This document shows, one piece after another, positions 30,682 to 40,465 of a stretch of 64,000 bases of DNA. The DNA is taken from NCBI RefSeq assembly GCF_001676725.1, contig NZ_CP016172.1, positions 2,790,001-2,854,000 on the forward strand, written 5' to 3'. Each line of letters starts with the position of its first letter. Position 1 is the first letter of the stretch. The notes under the pieces were generated by a model. That model did not search any database. It was not told the origin of the DNA and saw only the letters and a program-made list of their open reading frames with translations. Made by a program: the position numbers and the translations under genes. Origin of the DNA: Bordetella flabilis. Lineage in GTDB: Bacteria; Pseudomonadota; Gammaproteobacteria; Burkholderiales; Burkholderiaceae_B.

Positions 30682-33600
30682 CTAGAAGTGATAGGCGAAG
30701 CGCGCGCTGGCGGTCTGGCTCAGGAAGGAACTGCCGATATCCGCCGTATAGCTGGCCTTGATCTCGAAGCCGTTGTACCGGTAGAACTGCAGGCCCAGGT
30801 CTACCTTGCCAAGCAGCTCCGGCGCCTTGATGTAGTCGGTAAAGGTGCCATCCGCGGACGACGCGCCGACCACGCTGGAGTGGATGCTGCGGTCGCCGTC
30901 CGGCCGCCAGCTTGCGCCGAAGCCAGCATAGGCGCGCAGCGTGGTCTTGGCATCGATTTGGCGGCGTATGCCGAATTCCAGCATGGGCGTCACCATCACG
31001 TTGGTCTGGTCGCTGCCGCGCACATTCAATGCATACGGCGCCGCGCCGGATTCCTTGAACCCCGGCATGTGCGTATGAACCACGTCGATGTCGTTGTAGG
31101 GCTTCATGTACCAGCCATCGAAGCTCGCCTCATAGGCGGCGCGAAAGCGCGCGCCAACCAGGAACATATTCGGGCTGCTGGACAAGGTGGTATCCACGCC
31201 GGGCAACTGGACGCGCCGGTTATTGTTGAAGGAGCCGGTGGCCATTGCCACCGAGCCGGCGAAGTGCCACGGACCATCCACGCGCTTGAGCGTCAGCGAG
31301 CCGTCGTAGGTGTCGCCATCGCCCGTGGAGCCGCCGTCCATCCTGGCCCAGGTCTGCCCCGCGGCCACCGATCCGCCCAGGTACCAGCCCGGCGCGATCT
31401 GGCGCTGGCCGCCCAGGCGATAGGTGGTGCCGGACACGTGGTAGCCCTGCGTCTCGCCGGTGCCCGACTGGTCGCTCCAACGGCCGCTGAACTGGCCCCA
31501 GAAGCAGCTGTCTTCACCCAACTGCACGCTGTCGCCCACGAATACCGGGCAGCTCATCGACGATCCCAGTATCGCGCCGGCCTCGTTGGCCAGGGCCATG
31601 GATTGCGCCTGCGTGGCCTTGCTGGAAAGCGCGTTCAACGACGACTTGTATTCGCCGCCGTCGTTGATGCGCGACAGCGCCGCGAACAGGGGCGCCAGCG
31701 CGGGATCGGCATTGTTCCAGCCGCGGCTGTAGTAGTTGGCCAGCGACGCCTGGCTGTCGCCCAGCGGCACGCCGGCCGGCTTGAAGTCGGCGTTCGGGTT
31801 CAGCGAAATCGTGTTGCCCGAGCGCCGCGCCTCCCAGTCGTACAGCAGCGAGTCCTGCGCGGTGGCCGTCGTGTCCAGGTTGTCGGCCGTGAGCACGGGC
31901 AGTTCTCCGGGCAACAGCGTGATGGCCGAAGGCACGATGGTGCCGTCCACCGAGGCGTAGCCGTTCACGCGCAGCAGGCTGGCGCGCTTGTTCAATGAAT
32001 CGATGGTGGTGGTGAGCCGTCCGCTGCCGGTCTGTATGAACGTGCCGGTCAGTTGGCTCGTCATGCCAGGATCGAGCATGACCATGTCGGCCCAGTTGTC
32101 GATACTGGCCTGGATGACGGGGCCCGCGTTGTATGTGCCCGATTGATTGTTGAATTCGCCGTAGTTCAGGTACAGCGATCCCGTAATGGTGCCGCCGTAG
32201 TTCGCCAATGCGATCAGCCCGCTATTGGTTTCGCGGACGGCCACGGCGTTGATGTTGTTGCTGTCGGCCGACAGGCTGCCGCCGCTATAGACGTTCACCC
32301 AGGCGGCGTTGCTGGTGTTGTCCACCACCAGGCCGGCCGCGCCCGAACCCGTGCCGCCCGACACGGGCGCGGAGATCTGCACGTCGGGATTGCCGCCGTT
32401 CGCCCCGCTATAGCCGATCGACTGCACGAACATGCCGATGCCGTTTGGACCGCTGGCGGTGATCGGGCCATTCGTGCTTACCGTCACGTTGCCGCCCGCG
32501 CCGCAGGACTTGCCGCAGGATTCGTTCTGCAAAGGCGTGCCGGCGTAGATCGTATTGCCATTCATGATGAGGCCGCCGGCGCCGCCCACGCTTTGCGCGA
32601 ACAGGCCGATGGAGCCGGCGCCGGTCACGTTGATCGAGCCCCAGTTCGCGACGTTGACGTTGCCGCCGTTGCCGCTGCCCGGATGCGGCTGCTCCGCGAA
32701 GGACGAGTTGGCGCCGGTCACCAGGACGGGCAGGGTGGTCGAGGCGCCGGCGACGCGGATCACGCCGCCGCCGTTGCCCACCGATTGCGCGAACAGGCCG
32801 ATCGATGCAGTGCCCATGCTGGTAATGGACGTGGAGCTCGTGGTCGTCACGCTGACGTTGCCGCCGTCGCCGCCGCCCCAGCCGCCGATTTTCACGGTCG
32901 GCGACTGCACCGTCTGCGCGGCATTGATGACGCCGCCGCCGCCGCCCACGCTCTGCGCCAGGATGCCGAAGGAGTTGGCGCCGGCGGTCTGTATCGTCAA
33001 CGGGGTGTTGTTCTGGCTGAAGGTGACGTCGCCGCCGGTGCCGCTGGTGGCGGAGCCGCCGCCGGCGGTCAGCTTCAGCGTACCTTGCGCCGAGGCCAGC
33101 GGGCCGGACATCTGCACGAAGGCCGACGATCCGGCGCCGGCGATGCCGCCGCCGCCGCCCACGGACTGCAGCACGATGCCGTCGGCCAGATAGCCGGCAG
33201 TGGATATGACCGGGTTGCCGCCGTTGAAGTCGAACGACACGTCGCCGCCGTTGCCGGCGACGCCACCGTTGCCTGCGCCGGCCATGCCGACGGAAATGAC
33301 GCCGGCCGCATGGTCCGACCCATCCGCGCCCATGCCGCCGCCGCCCCCCACGCTCTGCACGACGATGGCGCTGGCCCCGAACCCTTGCGTATACACCGAG
33401 GCCGCGTTTTGCAGCGACAGGCTGGCGGTGTTGCCGTCGCCGCCGGAGCCGCCCTGGCCACCCAATGCGTAGTCGAGGTTGATGCCGACCTCCGCGATGG
33501 AGCCCGTGCCGCTGGCCGCGCCCGTGCCGCCCTTGCCGCCGCCGCCGCCGATGGACTGCACGACGATGCCGTTGGCCCAGTCGCCCGCGGTGCTGATCGT

Positions 33601-36600
33601 CGAGTTGAGGGTCGCCGTCGCGGTGCTGCCGGCCCCACCGGAGCCGCCCGTGCCGCCGAAGGACAGGGTGAAGGTAGGATCCATCTGCGGCAGCTGGCCA
33701 TTGTCCAGGTAAGCGTTGATATCGCTCTGGAATTCGCGGGCGTTCAGGGCCTGGACGATGGGTGAGTCGCCGCTGCCGTCGCCCGTGGCGCCGCCACCGA
33801 CGCCACCGCCGCCGCCCACGGACTGGACCAGCACGCCGGTCGCGTCCGAGCCATAGGTGGTAATGGGCGCCGCAATGGATACGGTGACCGGCTGTGCCGA
33901 GCCGCCGCTGCCGCCGGTGGTGCCCAGGTTGATCGTGGCGCCCAGCTTGAATTTTTCGGACGGCTTGCTATCCGGGTCGTCGTTCGGCGCCTGGAAGCTT
34001 TGCGCCACGCCGTAGGAGCCGCCTTGCGAGATGCCGCCGCCGCCGCCCACCGATTGCGCGATCACGCCCATGGCGCCCGAGCCGTAGGTGGTAATGCCGT
34101 TGCCGGAATACACATTCACCGTGACAGTGCCGCCGTTGCCGCCGCCCCCGCCGGTGGAACCCGCATTGATCGCGAACGAGGTGCTGCTGCCGGTGCCGAA
34201 ACCCTGGGTGTTGCCGCTGCCGATGCCCGCGTCACCGCCGCCACCGCCCACGGATTGCGCCTTGATGCCGGCCGCGAAGTCGCCGTAGGTGACGATGGCG
34301 GTGCGTGCGGCATTGGAATCCGGCGTGAATGCACCCGTATCCGAGACGGTGCCGCCGATCGCGACGTTCACGGTTCCACCGTTGCCGGCGTCCGCGCCCG
34401 AACCGCCCATGGTGAATTCCATCGTGCCGCCGGGACCTTTGCCCTTGCTGGGCAGGGTGTTCGGATAGCCGATGACCGCCGCGGTGGAACTGGAGTCGCC
34501 GCCGGCGCCGCCTCCGCCGCCGATGCTCTGCACCAGCACGGCGGTCGAGCCATTGCCACGGGTCTCGATATATCCGCCATTGGACAGCGAAAACTGCGCC
34601 GTACCGCCGTAGCCGCCGGTGCCGCCCGAGCCGCCCATCGTCACGGCCGCCGCAAGGGCGACCTGATCGCCCCCGGCGTTGATCGGCGTTGAGACCGCGA
34701 TGGCTTCCGCGACCGCGGAGCCGCCCAATCCACCGCCGCCGCCGATGCTCTGCACCGCGACGCCGTAGCTGTCCACGGGCAGCGCATTGCATGGCATCGC
34801 GCCGGGATTCGACGCGGAACAGCCGCCGGGCGTGGCCGGCATCGTGTTGAGCAGCCTGGGATCCTGGCCGGTGAGGATGGAGCCGCCGGTCATGGTGGCG
34901 GTCGCCAGGCCGCCGTTGTTGCCGTTGCCGGCCGAACCGCCCAGGCCCACAGAGGCCGATACGCCCGCGCCTATGGAATAGGAAGCGGCGTTGCCGCCCG
35001 TCCCGCCGCCTCCGCCCACCGATTGGGCGATCAGCCCGGGCGCCTTGGTGCCGGCGGTAGAGATGGTGGTGTTGTTGAGCGTCACCTCGACTTGTCCGCC
35101 GGCCCCGCCGCCCTTGCCCTTGCCGCCCAGGGTAACGGCCGCGAAAGGCGCCGCGGCGCTGGCGTTGCCGCCATTGCCGCCGCCGCCGCCGATCGATTGC
35201 ATGACCATGCCGGTGGCGCCATCACCCGTGGTGGTGATGGTGCTCGAATTCACGTTGGCCGTCACCGTGTTGCCGTTGGCCGCGGCGGCGCCGCTGCCGC
35301 CGATGCTGACGGCCACGCCGGACGCGCCGCCGCCGTCCCCACCGCCGCCCCCGATCGACTGGCCCAGGACGCCGATCGCCGAGGTGCCGCTGGTGACGAT
35401 GCTGCTGTTGTTCGAGTTGTAGGTGACCACGCCGCCGCCCGACCCGTTGCCGCCGCCGCCACCCACATTGGAAATAACGCCCGAGGCCGAGCCGCCGGCG
35501 CCGCCGTCGCCGCCCACGGATTGCAGCAGGATGCCGTGCGCATTGCTACCGGCCGTGACGATCGAGCCGTTGTGCGTGACGGTGACCGAGTTGGCGGCCC
35601 CGCCGGGAGCGCCCGAGCCGCCGCCGCTGTGAAACGATGCCCACGACGAGCCGCCTGTGCCGCCCGATCCGGCCAGCGACTGGGCCAGAATCCCGCGCGC
35701 GTAATCGCCGTTGGTCGTGATGGCGGATCCATTGGTGACGGTCACCGTGCCCGTGATGCCTCCCAGGCCGGCGTAGTCAGTGCCGCTGGTGAGGTGGCCG
35801 TTTTCATATCCGCCGTTGCCGCCCGTCGCGCTGACGCTTTGCGCCAGGATGCCCATGGAGTCGGCGGCCTGCGTCGTAATGGTGCCGCCGGTGGTGGTGA
35901 CGGTCACGTTGCCCGAATTGCCGCCGTCTTCGCCGCTGCCGCCATCGGCCTGCGCGGCGTTGGCGCTGCCTCCGTTGCCGCCGATACCGCCTTCAGACTG
36001 CGCGACGATACCCGGCGAGTTGTTGCCCTGGGTACTGATATTCGTATACGCCAGCGAGACATTGACGTCGCCGCCGTTGCCGCCCACGCCGCCGTTGCCG
36101 CCTTCCGCCTTGCCGACAAGGGCGGTATCCGCGCCGTTGCCGTTCCCCGCCGCGCCGCCCATGCTCGCGGCATAGACCCCGGGCGAGGTGGGTCCCGTGG
36201 TCGACAGGGTGATGGAGTTGGTCGCCGAGGAGCCGGCCAGCGTCACGTAGAGCGGCGCCAGGATCGACCCCCCCGAGCCGCCGACGCCACCATGGGAAGT
36301 GGAAGCGCCTTTGTCGTGGCTCCATCCACCGATCGCACCGGCGCCGCCCTGCATCAATGCCGCGACCGCGGCCGCATTGCTGCCGCCGGAGGTCGTTATC
36401 GAGATCGGCGTGTTCTGCGCGGCGATGCTGATTGCCGCGGCCGAGCGCACATTGCCGCCGTTTCCGCCGTTCTCACTCGGGTCGTTGGAGCCGTCGTTCT
36501 CGTTGACGCCGCCCACGCCACCCGCGCCGCCTTGGGCCAGGGCCACGACCGCCGGCAGGCCGCCATTGACGATCACGCTGGCATCGGTGATGGAAATCGC

Positions 36601-37797
36601 CGCCGAATACACCGGCGCGCCGGCGTTGCCTATGGGATAGTTGCCGCCCACGACGTCGCCGCCGTTGTTGCCGCTGGCGTTGTTGTCGTTGCGGCCATAG
36701 CCGCCACTGCCGCCCACGCTGGCCGCCAGCACGCCCGCGCTAGGTTGCGACGACGCGTTCGATGGGCCCGACCCGGACACCGACAGGTTCACGTTCGCGC
36801 CCGCGGCGAGTTGCACGCCCGCCAGACCCGAGGTGCCCCCCGCGCCGCCGCTACCGTTGTCGTTATTGCTGCCGGCGCCGCCTTGCGACAGCGCCAATAC
36901 CCCCCACATGCCGTTGTTGCTGCTGCCCGCGTTCGCCCAGGTCCAGTCCACCGCCACGGATCCGGAGCTGCTGACGGCGGCCGTGCCGCCGTTGCCGCCG
37001 TTGCCCTGGCCGCTGTTGTTCGCGTTGCCGCCGTACGACATCGCCTGCAGGCCGGCGAATCCGGCCTGGCCGGAAAGCGTTGCACTGATCGCGCCGCTGT
37101 TGGTGATGACCGCGCCGGCCGATGATCCACCCGAGGTATTGGCATTGCCGCCGCCGCCCTGGTCGGCCAGCCAGATGCCGGAGCCGCCCACCGTCTGCAC
37201 GCCGGGCAATGCGATCGTGATGTTGCCCGTGTTGTTGATGGTGTACATCTGGGTGGTGGACCCGCCGCCATCGCCATAGCCGGCCATTTGCTGGCCCCAG
37301 ATGCCGAACACGTAGTCGTAGATCGGGCTTGGGCCGGCCGACTGGTAGATGGTCGCGGAATTGTTGAGCTGTATGCCTTGTGCGTTGCCGCCGGGGCTGC
37401 CGCTGTTGAAGTCCTGGCCATAGGCAGAGACTTGTATCGCGGCGCTCGTTGTCGAGGGAGCCGTGTACGAAATGCTGCCCGACACGGTCACCGGCATGAA
37501 CGCGGATGACGAGCCCTGGCTTGGACCCTGGGACATCTGGATGGAGGAGCCGAAACTGCCGCTCGCGCTGCAGGAATACTGGCTGCCGTTCAGGCTGCAG
37601 CTCTGCGCCATGGCCGCAGGCGGAAGCGCGATGCCCGCGGCAGTGCCAAGCAGCCCGGCAATCAGCGTGGGCCGGAGCATGGGCACGCCGGTCGCACGCT
37701 TGCCTTGCCCGGCATGCTGCCCCTGGCGGCGCGTTCGCCGCTCCGTGGTTCGCTCGAGGGCCGGCACGCACTTCCGGGTATGCAACGCAGCATTCAT
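30682..37797 (-). CDS. Giant glycine-rich autotransporter (type Va secreted adhesin-like)
   Basis: A 2371-residue outer-membrane/secreted protein. The basic N-terminus of about 40 residues is followed by a hydrophobic core (LIAGLLGTAAGIALPP) and cleavage near AMAQ at about residue 65; an internal ATG at 37680 would give a normal-length signal. The passenger (about 66-2080) is built from some 25 degenerate repeats of about 45-75 residues, each ending in a core like AQSVGGGGGNGG or VQSIGGGGG, with beta-helix-type spacers rich in T, S, N and V. The last 280 residues form an autotransporter beta-barrel, from about CFWGQFSGRWSD to the terminal SARFAYHF with the required aromatic end. Passengers of this kind usually mediate adhesion or aggregation. 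Its own promoter probably lies in the AT-rich region 37870-38030. Confidence 0.93.
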   Translation of the reverse strand: MNAALHTRKCVPALERTTERRTRRQGQHAGQGKRATGVPMLRPTLIAGLLGTAAGIALPPAAMAQSCSLNGSQYSCSASGSFGSSIQMSQGPSQGSSSAFMPVTVSGSISYTAPSTTSAAIQVSAYGQDFNSGSPGGNAQGIQLNNSATIYQSAGPSPIYDYVFGIWGQQMAGYGDGGGSTTQMYTINNTGNITIALPGVQTVGGSGIWLADQGGGGNANTSGGSSAGAVITNSGAISATLSGQAGFAGLQAMSYGGNANNSGQGNGGNGGTAAVSSSGSVAVDWTWANAGSSNNGMWGVLALSQGGAGSNNDNGSGGAGGTSGLAGVQLAAGANVNLSVSGSGPSNASSQPSAGVLAASVGGSGGYGRNDNNASGNNGGDVVGGNYPIGNAGAPVYSAAISITDASVIVNGGLPAVVALAQGGAGGVGGVNENDGSNDPSENGGNGGNVRSAAAISIAAQNTPISITTSGGSNAAAVAALMQGGAGAIGGWSHDKGASTSHGGVGGSGGSILAPLYVTLAGSSATNSITLSTTGPTSPGVYAASMGGAAGNGNGADTALVGKAEGGNGGVGGNGGDVNVSLAYTNISTQGNNSPGIVAQSEGGIGGNGGSANAAQADGGSGEDGGNSGNVTVTTTGGTITTQAADSMGILAQSVSATGGNGGYENGHLTSGTDYAGLGGITGTVTVTNGSAITTNGDYARGILAQSLAGSGGTGGSSWASFHSGGGSGAPGGAANSVTVTHNGSIVTAGSNAHGILLQSVGGDGGAGGSASGVISNVGGGGGNGSGGGVVTYNSNNSSIVTSGTSAIGVLGQSIGGGGGDGGGASGVAVSIGGSGAAAANGNTVTANVNSSTITTTGDGATGMVMQSIGGGGGNGGNASAAAPFAAVTLGGKGKGGGAGGQVEVTLNNTTISTAGTKAPGLIAQSVGGGGGTGGNAASYSIGAGVSASVGLGGSAGNGNNGGLATATMTGGSILTGQDPRLLNTMPATPGGCSASNPGAMPCNALPVDSYGVAVQSIGGGGGLGGSAVAEAIAVSTPINAGGDQVALAAAVTMGGSGGTGGYGGTAQFSLSNGGYIETRGNGSTAVLVQSIGGGGGAGGDSSSTAAVIGYPNTLPSKGKGPGGTMEFTMGGSGADAGNGGTVNVAIGGTVSDTGAFTPDSNAARTAIVTYGDFAAGIKAQSVGGGGGDAGIGSGNTQGFGTGSSTSFAINAGSTGGGGGNGGTVTVNVYSGNGITTYGSGAMGVIAQSVGGGGGISQGGSYGVAQSFQAPNDDPDSKPSEKFKLGATINLGTTGGSGGSAQPVTVSIAAPITTYGSDATGVLVQSVGGGGGVGGGATGDGSGDSPIVQALNAREFQSDINAYLDNGQLPQMDPTFTLSFGGTGGSGGAGSTATATLNSTISTAGDWANGIVVQSIGGGGGKGGTGAASGTGSIAEVGINLDYALGGQGGSGGDGNTASLSLQNAASVYTQGFGASAIVVQSVGGGGGMGADGSDHAAGVISVGMAGAGNGGVAGNGGDVSFDFNGGNPVISTAGYLADGIVLQSVGGGGGIAGAGSSAFVQMSGPLASAQGTLKLTAGGGSATSGTGGDVTFSQNNTPLTIQTAGANSFGILAQSVGGGGGVINAAQTVQSPTVKIGGWGGGDGGNVSVTTTSSTSITSMGTASIGLFAQSVGNGGGVIRVAGASTTLPVLVTGANSSFAEQPHPGSGNGGNVNVANWGSINVTGAGSIGLFAQSVGGAGGLIMNGNTIYAGTPLQNESCGKSCGAGGNVTVSTNGPITASGPNGIGMFVQSIGYSGANGGNPDVQISAPVSGGTGSGAAGLVVDNTSNAAWVNVYSGGSLSADSNNINAVAVRETNSGLIALANYGGTITGSLYLNYGEFNNQSGTYNAGPVIQASIDNWADMVMLDPGMTSQLTGTFIQTGSGRLTTTIDSLNKRASLLRVNGYASVDGTIVPSAITLLPGELPVLTADNLDTTATAQDSLLYDWEARRSGNTISLNPNADFKPAGVPLGDSQASLANYYSRGWNNADPALAPLFAALSRINDGGEYKSSLNALSSKATQAQSMALANEAGAILGSSMSCPVFVGDSVQLGEDSCFWGQFSGRWSDQSGTGETQGYHVSGTTYRLGGQRQIAPGWYLGGSVAAGQTWARMDGGSTGDGDTYDGSLTLKRVDGPWHFAGSVAMATGSFNNNRRVQLPGVDTTLSSSPNMFLVGARFRAAYEASFDGWYMKPYNDIDVVHTHMPGFKESGAAPYALNVRGSDQTNVMVTPMLEFGIRRQIDAKTTLRAYAGFGASWRPDGDRSIHSSVVGASSADGTFTDYIKAPELLGKVDLGLQFYRYNGFEIKASYTADIGSSFLSQTASARFAYHF

Positions 37798-37879
37798 GGC
37801 GAGTCCACCGAGCCTTGCCGGCTCCCGGAGACCGCCCGTATCAGGGGTGGCTACAGAGGGAGCGGGCGATGATAGGGAG

Positions 37880-38040
37880 CACTGACAAAAGTGAAGAAAA
37901 AAATGCCAATTACCGTCTAGATATTTTGACTTAGTACAAATCGGCGAGGAATCCTATCAAAAGATTTCATTTTCTCTAGTTTCCAGTAATGGAAAATTTT
38001 CATTTTTCATCAAAAGTTACGCCAAGTCGGTTTTGGGGCA
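37880..38040 (-). promoter_or_regulatory. AT-rich promoter region of the autotransporter with TTTCCA-GTAA-TGGAAA dyad
   Basis: This is the most AT-rich stretch of the window. TTTCCA (37980-37985) and TGGAAA (37990-37995) form a perfect dyad, overlapped by GAAAATTTTC (37992-38001). Further copies of TTTCAT and TTGATA-like hexamers lie nearby. The dyad is about 180 bases before the autotransporter start. It loosely resembles BvgA heptamer pairs (TTTCNTA-type), but that link is only suggestive. Confidence 0.4.
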
Positions 38041-38067
38041 CCTGTTCCGCGTGGGGATGGCGGCCGG

Positions 38068-39048
38068 TCAAGCCACAGGCCGGCGAGGGCGGGGCGCGCG
38101 GGCGCGGCGAACGCTACGGCCGCCGTCGAGCAGGTCGTCGCGCATCAGCCCGGACACCAGGTCGCGCAGCCAGCGGTGTGACGGCACGTCGTCCCATCGC
38201 GCATGCCACACCATGCTGTAGTGCGATGCCGGCAGGGCAAAGCCCAGCTCCAGGACATGCAGGGGATGGAAGCGCGCGATATAGGTGGCCAGCTTGCGCG
38301 GCATGGTCACGGCCAGGTCCGTCTGCAGCAGGATCAGGGGTACGTGGCTCATGCTGGAGACATACAGGCCGAAGCGGCGCTGGTGGCCACTGCGGCGCAA
38401 GCCGATATCGACCTCATTGTCCTTGCCCAGCATGTCGGTCGTCGTGACGAAGGACAGCTCGCAGAATTTCGCCGGTGTCAGGCGCGTGCGGGCGGCGGGG
38501 TGTCCGCGCCGCAGCAGGCAGACGCGGTCGTCGTCGAACAGGGCCTGGCTGCGAAAGCGCGGGCCCACGTCGTCGAAGCGACCCAGCGCGATATCGACAG
38601 AACTGTCTTCCAACTGCCTTTCGGGTAGCGCGACGCCCTGCATGTTGACGAAGCTGAAACGCACGGACGGCGCCTCGCCGTCACAGTAACGGCGCAAGGC
38701 CGGGGCGAGCATCCATTCCAGGGTGTGGCGGGCGGCGATACGGAAGGTGCGGCTGGAGCGCGGCGGATCGAAGCTGGCGACGTTGTCGATGATGCCGCCG
38801 ATGGACGCCAATGCTTCCCGGACGGTAGGGCGGATCTCCAGTGCCAGGGGAGTGGGTATCAGTTGGCGGCGCGCCAGCACGAAGAGGGGATCGCCCAGCA
38901 AACGGCGCAGTTCTGCGAGTTTCCGGCTGACGCCCGGCTGCGTCATATGCAGGCGCGCCGCGGTCTGCGTCGCGCTGCGCGTCTCCATCAGCACTTCAAA
39001 CACCGTCAGAAGGTTGAGATTCACCCTGCGCAGCGTATCCAGTTCCAT
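38068..39048 (-). CDS. LysR-family regulator, NodD/SyrM-like class
   Basis: A 326-residue regulator. The N-terminal helix-turn-helix is NLLTVFEVLMETRSATQTAARLHMTQPGVSRKLAELRRLLGDPLF (written here only as its recognisable start; residues about 10-70), with the LGDPLFV ending typical of the NodD/NahR/LinR group. The effector domain follows, and the protein ends in a basic arginine-rich tail. ATG 39048 is chosen because it opens MELDTLRRVNLNLL, the usual family start; no clear ribosome binding site is seen. The C45 hydrolase gene is divergent from it, 170 bases away, with an ATACC-N6-GGTAT dyad (39063-39078) between them. It therefore probably regulates that cluster rather than the autotransporter downstream. 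Confidence 0.9.
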   Translation of the reverse strand: MELDTLRRVNLNLLTVFEVLMETRSATQTAARLHMTQPGVSRKLAELRRLLGDPLFVLARRQLIPTPLALEIRPTVREALASIGGIIDNVASFDPPRSSRTFRIAARHTLEWMLAPALRRYCDGEAPSVRFSFVNMQGVALPERQLEDSSVDIALGRFDDVGPRFRSQALFDDDRVCLLRRGHPAARTRLTPAKFCELSFVTTTDMLGKDNEVDIGLRRSGHQRRFGLYVSSMSHVPLILLQTDLAVTMPRKLATYIARFHPLHVLELGFALPASHYSMVWHARWDDVPSHRWLRDLVSGLMRDDLLDGGRSVRRARAPRPRRPVA

Positions 39049-39062
39049 GGCGGTGGCGATAC

Positions 39063-39078
39063 ATACCAAAATCGGTAT
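39063..39078. promoter_or_regulatory. ATACC-N6-GGTAT dyad, candidate LysR site
   Basis: A perfect 5-bp dyad with a 6-base spacer lies 15 bases before the LysR start; with one insertion the symmetry extends outward to ATACATACC / GGTATTGTAT (39059-39083). It is suited to LysR autoregulation and divergent control of the C45 cluster. Confidence 0.45.
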
Positions 39079-39217
39079 TGTATGTTGCTTATAAATAATT
39101 TGATGGTATGAAGCCCGCCACTTAGCATTTCGCTCATGCCTGCCGCTTACACCGGGCGCCTGCCCGTGCTTGCGCGTGCGCAGGGCGCAGGCGGTCGGCA
39201 TGGCCATGGAGAACCAG

Positions 39218-40351
39218 ATGAGCAGGCAGAAGGTGCAACCGTTCCCTTTCTACGAGATCGCAGGCACGCCACGCGAGCGCGGCAGGTCGTACGGTGAGCA
39301 GGCGCGCGAGCGCGTGGCGCGGTCGATCGCGCACTACAGCGAACAGGCCGGCCGCTGGAACCTGGCCCGCGAGGAGATGGACCGGATCATCCATAGCTAC
39401 GTGCCGGTGGCACGGAAGTTCGACGAGAACTACATCGCCGAGATGGAAGGCATCGCCGAGGGCGCGCGCGCGCGTTTCGAGGATATTTTCCTGCTCAACG
39501 CCCGCACCGAAGTGATGAAGCTCGCCTTCAAGCCCGAGCTGCGCGCGCGCCTGCTGGCCGGCGAGTCCACCGACGGCTGTACGTCGGTGACCGTCATGGC
39601 CGACGCCAGCCAGGATGGGCGGCTGATCCATGCGCAGGACTGGGACTGGAAGGTCGAGTGCGCCGAAACCGGTGTGGTGCTCCGTATCCTGCGCGAGGAC
39701 GGACCGGACATCCTCACCTTCACCGAGGCCGGCATGCTGGGCCGGTCCGGCTTCAATTCGGCGGGTATTTCCATCACCGGCAACAACCTCGAATGCGACC
39801 GCGACTACCGGCAGATCGGCGTGCCCTTGCCCCTGATCCGGCGCAAGGCGCTGGAAAGCCCGTACCTGGCGCACGCGCTGCATGCCGTCTATGCGACGCC
39901 TAAGACCGGCTCCAACAACATGGCGGTCTGCCATCAGGACGGCGTGGCGATCAATTTCGAGTGCGCGCCGGACGAAACCTTCCAGGTGCTGCCGCAGGAA
40001 GGCCTGCTGGTGCATGCCAACCATTGGCTGAGCCCGGTCGCGCTGTCCAAGCTGCGGGATACGGGGATTGCGTTCTCGCCCTGCACCTTGTACCGGGAAC
40101 AGCGCGTCCGCGAGATCCTGCTGCCCCAGCGCGGACGTATCACCGTGGACGCCGTCAAGCAGGCCTTGCTGGACGGGTTCCAGTCGCCGTGGTCGGTGTG
40201 CCGTCCGCCACGCCAGGATTTCGGCCGCGACACCCGCAGCGCCACCGTGTCGACCGTGGTGATGCAGCCGGAGCTGGGCATCATGGAAGTCGCAAACCTG
40301 CCGGCGATCGATCCGACTTTCACCACGTATCACCTGCCGCGGCGCGGCTAG
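39218..40351 (+). CDS. C45-family autoproteolytic Ntn-hydrolase (acyl-CoA:6-APA acyltransferase-like)
   Basis: A 377-residue protein of peptidase family C45, whose members cleave themselves before an internal cysteine and then hydrolyse or transfer acyl-amide groups. The expected processing site is the STDGCTSV segment, at about residue 118, where the Cys becomes the N-terminal nucleophile. HAQDWDWK, GRSGFNSAGISITGNNL and HANHWLSP are the other conserved blocks. Start ATG 39218 is selected among several in-frame ATGs because GGAG lies six bases upstream, inside the sequence ATGGAGAACCAG. No signal peptide is seen, so it acts in the cytoplasm. With Bug and two deacetylase-fold hydrolases downstream, it probably opens an amide bond of an imported compound. 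Confidence 0.88.
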   Translation: MSRQKVQPFPFYEIAGTPRERGRSYGEQARERVARSIAHYSEQAGRWNLAREEMDRIIHSYVPVARKFDENYIAEMEGIAEGARARFEDIFLLNARTEVMKLAFKPELRARLLAGESTDGCTSVTVMADASQDGRLIHAQDWDWKVECAETGVVLRILREDGPDILTFTEAGMLGRSGFNSAGISITGNNLECDRDYRQIGVPLPLIRRKALESPYLAHALHAVYATPKTGSNNMAVCHQDGVAINFECAPDETFQVLPQEGLLVHANHWLSPVALSKLRDTGIAFSPCTLYREQRVREILLPQRGRITVDAVKQALLDGFQSPWSVCRPPRQDFGRDTRSATVSTVVMQPELGIMEVANLPAIDPTFTTYHLPRRG

Positions 40352-40465
40352 CGCCGGCGACGGCGATCACAGGCGGCGCCAGCCGGCAGGAGTCGGGGCA
40401 TCGGTGGTCCACCGCCACGCAGAATCAGGCTTCGGGAAGACGTACAACATGAGAGGGGAAGGAAT

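Noticed and set aside
32500..35500. Regularly repeated GC-rich DNA, considered as a CRISPR or minisatellite array
   Set aside because: The repeats are degenerate, in frame and explained by the protein-level QSVGGGGG repeats of the autotransporter. Spacers are not unique non-coding sequences.
31460..37279. Long open frames on the plus strand opposite the autotransporter, up to 700 codons
   Set aside because: They are antisense shadows of GC-rich, glycine/serine/valine-coded repeats. They lack ribosome binding sites and domains and consist of low-complexity proline, alanine and arginine runs.
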